NCBI GenBank assembly: GCA_030248135.1
Contig: JASANC010001018.1
Span: 62,001-126,000, forward strand
Reading direction: 5' to 3'
DNA: 64,000 nucleotides
Source of the DNA: Theristus sp. LFF4_11
Lineage: Eukaryota > Nematoda > Chromadorea > Monhysterida > Xyalidae
Both the position numbers and the translations under genes were made by a program. Every line of letters starts with the position of its first letter. The stretch's first letter is position 1. A model generated the notes under the pieces. It was given only the letters and a program-made list of their open reading frames with translations, searched no databases and had not been told where the DNA came from. Positions 58,801-64,000 of the stretch are shown here, one piece after another.

Positions 58801-60363
58801 AACCTCATCTACAGCGCAGTCAACAGCCAATCAGCACACATCAACCCAATCAACTGATGCAGCAAACGTTGTTGCAAGCAACCAATCACCGCCAACCCAA
58901 TCCGATCAGTCTGCATCAGCGTCAACATCGGGCACCGTTGTTGTTGTTCCGTTCGGTCTCGACCTGAAATATTGGGGCGAGCGAACGGAGAAAGTTGCGC
59001 TGCCGGCAGTGATGCGAAACGATGCGGGCTGTCATCGGTTTTGGCGGGCGCCGGATGAAGCGGACGAAAAGTGAGCTCTGTGGGCCGTAAGAGTCGCATT
59101 CGTTGTTGTTGTTGGGGGATTGTGAGGCGATGTTTTTAGCCAGGGCTACCCCAGAAGTCTCAGGTTCTCGCCAGCCAATTAGCATTATCCAAAATGCGAA
59201 TATCCGATCAATCACCGTCCATCTACAGTGTGTTTGTTTAAACCTGTCACTTTTGTTCGCAGAATACAAAAAGCTCGCGAAAGAAGAAAAAACCGGGATC
59301 GGAGTTGCAAGAAAAGTTACCCTACCAGAAATATGATGTCAACCGAAGTCGATACAGCCGCTCTTCGCACATATACTTACATAACATTCAAAGTTTCGGA
59401 TGCTGTGTTCTGTATTCTGTGGTTAGAATGACAGGTTAAAACACACATTCTTTAACATATTTTTCCAGAGCAGTCTCGATCAGCGTCGATGGCGCCTACA
59501 GCAGTCGTGTGATGGAATTCACGGGCAGGTTCGAACGAGTGAAACGAGAGTGCCGTGCTCCGGTCGGCAATGGCAAGGTCTGCACGAGGCTGGACCGATT
59601 CAAATGTCCGTTCCATGGACCGATCAGGGATCGACTGCCGAACGGGCAACTGAGCGAGCGTGAAACTCGAGAAAGGTTGGTTTTGGAATGTTTTTTTCGT
59701 TTTGTGCAGCTGTTCTTAAAAACCGGTTTTTTATTGAATTGGTGATTGGCTTCGAATGCCGATAAAAGTGGCGCTTGTCAATCAGATCGGTTGATTTGGA
59801 ATTTGCAAGTGGGAGAGACAACACAACGGTGCAGGTTTTTATGACTGATTGATCCTGCCCCACAATAATAAAGCGATGCAACCAATCAGCACACCAGATG
59901 AAAACTCACCACAGTGGTACAGTTAGTTTCACCAAACTCGACTACAGTTTTGCGCAAATCACCATTTCTCAGTCAACCCTCCACCTCTTCGGCCGGCGTC
60001 ACCAGTAGCAGCAGGGCATCCGCGACGAAACCGTGGGAAGACGAGCAGCTGATGCACGAACTGGAGGCAAACACCGGTCAGAGACTGGATTACGGCGTGC
60101 GAACAGCGGGCGACGATGATGATGAGCAAGGCGCGAACAAGCGGCAGCACTCGAAATCAACCAACTCCAACGGTCGCCTGCGACGTCGACGCCGTGAGAA
60201 ACCGGTCGATCAAGTGACACGCGAACGTTTGTCGACGAAACTCTTGAATCGCGCCTCGCTTCGACGTGTCAGTGCCACGTTGGACGCGATACAGAAGGCG
60301 CGCAATCAGCGGCGCTTCGCGCAACAGTTCACGTATGCGCTGTCGAGCAGTCGGAGAGTTTGA
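55827..60363 (+). CDS. UVSSA: UV-stimulated scaffold protein A (transcription-coupled repair), complete, nine exons
   Basis: UVSSA joins stalled RNA polymerase II and recruits TFIIH during transcription-coupled repair. Exons: 55827-56053, 56442-56568, 56792-56968, 57341-57610, 57892-58118, 58406-58563, 58761-59070, 59469-59675, 59973-60363; 2,094 bp, 697 residues, phases all agree. The N-terminal helical part (VHS-like in the family) covers about 1-200 (ALRLADVFFRKLHA; RRLVIDDIQDLLVLCLETEP; YAPAYRKLE). A coiled stretch and an Asp-run DDDDDDDEMEE (about 380-390) follow. A Ser/Thr/Gln-rich linker leads to KYWGERTEKVALPAVM. The C-terminal zinc motif is CRAPVGNGKVC and RLDRFKCPFH (Cys527, Cys537, Cys545, His548), the DUF2043 signature. 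The Arg/Lys-rich tail is nucleus-directed. It shares a short divergent promoter with SNAP-29. Confidence 0.92.
57212..57822. repeat. Two copies of a dispersed repeat in UVSSA introns 3 and 4
   Basis: CCAATCTTGAATTCGCGCGT, CATGCATGAAACTGTATAC and CTATGCGCGTATTGAGTC at 57212-57283 recur, slightly diverged, at 57744-57822. A fragment (TTGCCAATTTTGAACTCTCG) is also in merlin intron 8 near 42685. The two full copies flank exon 4. Confidence 0.6.
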
Positions 60364-60973
60364 TGCGAACTGCTTTTGTGGTCACAATGATCATGGAACT
60401 GAAACACAAAAAATTTACCACATACTGCGCACAAAGCATGGTTCAAGAGTGTATAAAAGTCCTGGCTCGAGCAGAAAAAATCACCACTCGGGCCTGAGCT
60501 TTATGCGCTTATATACTGCTGGTGAGCACCAGGATCACCAACCAGTCAGCTAAATTGCATATGATTCAGAAATAGAATGTGATGTTATTATGAACCGACT
60601 GGTCAATGTTAGTCGTGTGTTTGCTTCTGTTAATATTGTCCGTTTGTTTTGCATTGTGACTTGATGATTCGCCGCCGAACTTTTGCGTCTCTGAATAAAA
60701 TAACGTCGCCGTTTTGGTCTAAAACTTTCAAATCTTCTTTGCAATTCACCAGTTTTTGGATTGTCGCTGTGGTCAAAAATGATCAATCAAATCAGCTAAT
60801 TGCCTCTCGCATCCCGGTCTCAGTTTGGATGACTACAAAACCAGCATACCTCGTGCCGTTCAGTTATCATTTCAGCTTTTTTTCATCCGTTTATACTCCA
60901 CTCATTCGTGTTTGTCCATGAAACAAAACAACACCAACAACAACAAATAGTGAAAACAAAAAGTGTCATCATC

Positions 60974-62241
60974 ATGTCTGCTGATTATTCGTCGCACGTG
61001 AAACCGCTGTTGAAACAACAACAACAACGGAGAAAGTTGCGGGCTGTTTATGAAAGTCATGAACGAAATACGGACACCACAACGACCATACAGCGGTCTG
61101 CAGCCAACATCATCAAAAAAGCATTGGCATACCTACTGGCTTCAATTGATACGGCAATGGCGCTGCGTGGCGGCGGCGAAACTGACGCAGCGGGGTGAGT
61201 TGAACACGTCAGTTTTTTTTTTGTGGCGTTGAATGTTTGAGATGTGTGCACACACACATGCATGTAGCAGTGGTGTGAATCGTTTACGAACAGTTTTGCT
61301 GTACTAACGGTTGAGTTGAAAAAATTATAAATTACATATTTTTTGACACCGGTATAATCGCGTGTTGCCAAGCCAATATGCTCTGTAGTCGACGTTCATC
61401 AACGTGCAGCGGCCGAACTCTAAAGCATGCATTCTGTGCAAACACCAAACTTGGTATCATCGCCACAAAAATGCCTGCATAGAAAGCATGCATACCGTAA
61501 TCCCAACCAATCAGCTGATTCCCTATACTTTAAAGTTTGACTGTATTTTGTTTACTCATTTTTCACCATTTTCCAGCCAATCAACAAGCGATGACTCCGC
61601 GATCCCAGCATACGTCTGGCCGATTGGTGGTGGCGTCGCGTTGCTCTTGCTCATCATCATCGTCGCCGTCGTCGTCGTCGTCTGCTGCGTCTCAAAATCC
61701 AAGAAACCGAAACAACAGAAAAACTCCTCGCACAAATCAGCGCAGTCCGGTATGTGCACCCACTGTTTGATTTTGCCGTGCGTATACAATAGATAGATTT
61801 CGTTTTTTGATATTCAACAGATCACTCAGCAACTTTCAAGAAGCTGTTACGCAACTCTTCTGCACGTGTTTTTAACATAATTTTTTGTTTTGCAACGCCA
61901 GAGAAGATACTTGGATAAAATCCGTCATTACAAGAGCGAGCCGCATCCTGTTAGATAAGAACATCTATCAAAACCTGATACCTGTATACCGGTAAAACCG
62001 GTATACATGACCAATACTGCACATCTTTTCTTCAATAATTGACATTTCAGATGACATTTACGAATACGCCGCCGAAATGCCAACACAGCCAAACGCACGA
62101 AATCCGAAGAAGAAGACGTCAGCTGTAATGCAAACAAAAGCAAAAGCAAAAACAAAAAATGAAACTGCCGAAAAAAAGGCCAACTTAATTATTGTGACTG
62201 AAGACACGCCAGCTAGAAAAAAACCTGTTGTAAAAAAATAG
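60974..62241 (+). CDS. Single-pass membrane protein of unknown function, three exons
   Basis: Exons 60974-61194, 61577-61749 and 62051-62241 join in phase to 194 residues. The N-terminal part is polar and basic (KPLLKQQQQRRKLRAVYESH), with a moderately hydrophobic helix (IIKKALAYLLASIDTAMAL). The second exon gives a Ser/Thr/Asp-rich stretch, then a strong membrane span (WPIGGGVALLLLIIIVAVVV) ending CC and followed by SKSKKPKQQK, so the tail is probably cytoplasmic. The third exon starts DDIYEYAAEMP, a possible tyrosine-based signal, then Lys-rich low complexity ending VVKK. There is no N-terminal signal peptide. No family recognised. It lies 610 bp downstream of UVSSA on the same strand. Confidence 0.65.
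61406..61543. repeat. MITE copy (CAGTCGAACTCT family) in intron 1 of the membrane-protein gene
   Basis: Left end degraded (GCCGAACTCTAAAGCATGC). Then TTCTGTGC and CCTGCATAGAAAGCATGC. The right end is ACCAATCAGCTGATTCCCTA and AAAGTTTGACTGTA. Confidence 0.7.
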
Positions 62242-62574
62242 CCAAACGCACTTTTTTGGCGGCATCAGCAACTCTATAACATACACAACTAGCTGATTGG
62301 TTGGGTGCACTTATCAAATAGATGGAGGATAAGTAGTTTTGTGCGTTTGACAGAACCATTGCTTTTTTCAAGTTTTAAATTAACAACTTTCACTGCATGA
62401 AGAAAGCGAAACAATTTGGCCATGTCAGTTTTTCTTCCGCGATGACATTCGAAATTCCCATTGAAAACTCATTTTGAAGAACATTTACCGTGAAAATTGT
62501 GTTTTCCGCGTCACACTGATTGAATGCTGTTCAATAATATTATAAACTATCCAGACAAAAGTTTCGATAAAATA

Positions 62575-62665
62575 CAGTATGGCCGAATAAATAAGGCAGC
62601 CCGTCAAGGCGGGATCCGTCGCAGACTAGGAGTTGTCTTTTTCAAAAATGCCAACATAACTCTTA
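62575..62665. repeat. Dispersed AGTCTGCGACTGATC repeat, inverted copy
   Basis: CAGTATGGCCGAATAAATAA, GGCGGGATCCGTCGCAGAC and TAGGAGTTGTCTTTTTC are the inverse of the repeat at 21983. TA precedes the CAG end. Confidence 0.6.
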
Positions 62666-62847
62666 ATCATGTGTTCAAAGGAGCAAGAATGAACATAATG
62701 ACACGAAGAATCCATTGGTCTAAAAAAACACGTCAAATTTGGCACACCTGTTGGTTTCTGAACGTCTGTTTTCTTTCATTCAAATTTCGCGCGCTCCTTG
62801 CACCCTGAAAAAAGCTGCCATGTTTACTCGGTCATTCCGTACACATA

Positions 62848-63072
62848 CAGTGGCGGTTAAAAGTTTGGAAACCCCCATGCGCGCGTGCGAGTTGTGGTAC
62901 ATGCGTGCTTTCATTGTGCGTCTCTCCCCAACACATGCTAGCTTTGTTTTTATGAACACAACAAATGCGTATTCCAAAAATCAAAAATATTTGCTTATAT
63001 GTGCATTGTAATAACGCAAAAATGCGCGATATGCAGCGCACGCAGGGGTTTCCAAACTTGTGGCCGCCACTG
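62848..63072. mobile_element. Tc1-type MITE with CAGTGGCGG termini
   Basis: 225 bp, flanked by TA. The left end CAGTGGCGGTTAAAAGTTTG and GAAACCCCCATGCGCG pair with the right end GCAGGGGTTTCCAAACTTG and GGCCGCCACTG. CAGTGGCGGNCAAAAGTTTGGAAAC-like ends are usual for Tc1 elements. No transposase inside. Confidence 0.85.
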
Positions 63073-64000
63073 TATGTTAGCGTTTTGTCTCGCGCAATGT
63101 TGATTGACGTTTTGTATACACACATTTCGGGCAGCATGTGGGGGCGGTGGTGCAAATGTCTGAATGAATGAACATGAGTGAAACAGCAAACAAGCACCCG
63201 CCAGAGACGAAAGCAAACAAAAGCGGACGGGACAGTACGGACATCATTTTATTGGTGCAAGGCACTCTTGAAACGGAAAGTCTCGGAGCCTTTCAGGCTG
63301 TAAACTAAGCGTTCAACACAAATCGATCTCAGAGTGTCCAGCCTATCTGAATCATAGATCTCAGTCTATCAATATTTGGGGAGGTCTGTTTGTGCTTGGT
63401 GTGAAGTGTGGAACATGTGTGGGACCCACCTTTGAAGAACTTTGGACATTTTCCGGTCGAATTATGCACACCATAGAAAAAAAACAACTTTTTTTGCGCA
63501 AAGTTGCTGTGGCTTCTGCTATTACTCTTTACGAATCAATCATCGTGCGTGCGGAGTCGGTGGGCACAGACGGAATTTTTGAGATTTGCTTTCGTCGGGC
63601 CAAACTTTATTTTTTTGCGATTGGGACTTATCGGAAAAAAGTTAAAAAATAAACAGTAATAAACTAATCAATATTTACTATCGAATACTTGAAACGAGCG
63701 GTGGAGTATGCTCGTGTCCACTCTTCAAATCGGGCATGCTAATTGGCCGCTTCATATGCTACTGCGACCAATAGGCTCAATTTGAAATGATTGTTGACGA
63801 TCTTTGGTTAGTAACGAGCGTTCGAACAACGTCAGTTGGGCAAAAGTTGCACGTATTTCGTTGAGTCGATTGATTGGGGGGTACGTTTTGCGTTCGGTTC
63901 GTTAATTGGCCCACTTGCATCCAATCAGCGCGCCAGTATTTTGAAATTGCTGAAACTACCAATCGCCACGTGTGTTTTGAGTGTTCAAACGAAATCGCAT
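63073..64000. other. No gene recognised
   Basis: A plus-strand open frame at 63392-63652 (MLGVKCGTCVGPTFEELW) has no clear motif or splice support. The last 250 bases include ATTGGCC/CCAATCAGCG pieces resembling MITE interiors. Confidence 0.3.

Noticed and set aside
59263..59335. Extra UVSSA exon between exons 7 and 8
   Set aside because: An AG acceptor and short open frame exist, but its only nearby donor leaves in phase 1 while exon 8 needs phase 2. Direct joining of exons 7 and 8 keeps the frame.

Overview
This window is animal (metazoan) nuclear DNA. Its genes are split into many short exons with GT...AG introns and TTTTCAG-like acceptors. It carries many small inverted-repeat DNA transposons and a tRNA-derived SINE. 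The acceptor style, short introns and gene families point to an invertebrate, most likely a nematode, but the sequence alone does not settle the phylum. Exon joins were made by hand from splice sites, reading phase and family knowledge; no alignment was run.

Layout. 0-2.2 kb: the 5' half of a ribose-phosphate pyrophosphokinase gene on the minus strand, running off the left edge. 3.1-6.3 kb: a plus-strand C2H2 zinc-finger gene made of three phase-compatible exon cassettes. 6.3-24 kb: gene-poor, CA/GT-microsatellite-rich DNA with the last two exons of a minus-strand RING-finger gene (9.2-9.8 kb), a low-complexity candidate exon (17 kb) and several MITEs. 24.1-24.9 kb: a second zinc-finger gene with eight fingers. 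25.9-28.7 kb: a gag-like fragment and a frameshifted, partly duplicated deubiquitinase (USP) region. 29.2-36 kb: an orphan coiled-coil exon, the 5' part of a secreted EF-hand protein gene interrupted by a hAT element, a G-rich mariner-type element and a granulin-like exon next to a Tc1-type foldback element.

38.9-46.3 kb: a complete 15-exon merlin (NF2) gene on the minus strand, predicted 670 aa. 47.1-47.7 kb: a foldback element with minisatellite arms. 48.2-52.0 kb: a small multi-pass membrane protein gene whose first intron holds a second small membrane-protein gene. 53.3-55.6 kb: SNAP-29 (minus), head-to-head with UVSSA (plus, 55.8-60.4 kb) across 213 bp. 61.0-62.2 kb: a single-pass membrane protein gene of unknown function.

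The genes do not form one pathway. They cover nucleotide synthesis, ubiquitin turnover, Hippo/cortical signalling (merlin), membrane fusion (SNAP-29) and transcription-coupled repair (UVSSA). The least expected content is the repeats: at least eight structural families, several nested or with intact target-site duplications, and many inside introns of the recognised genes.
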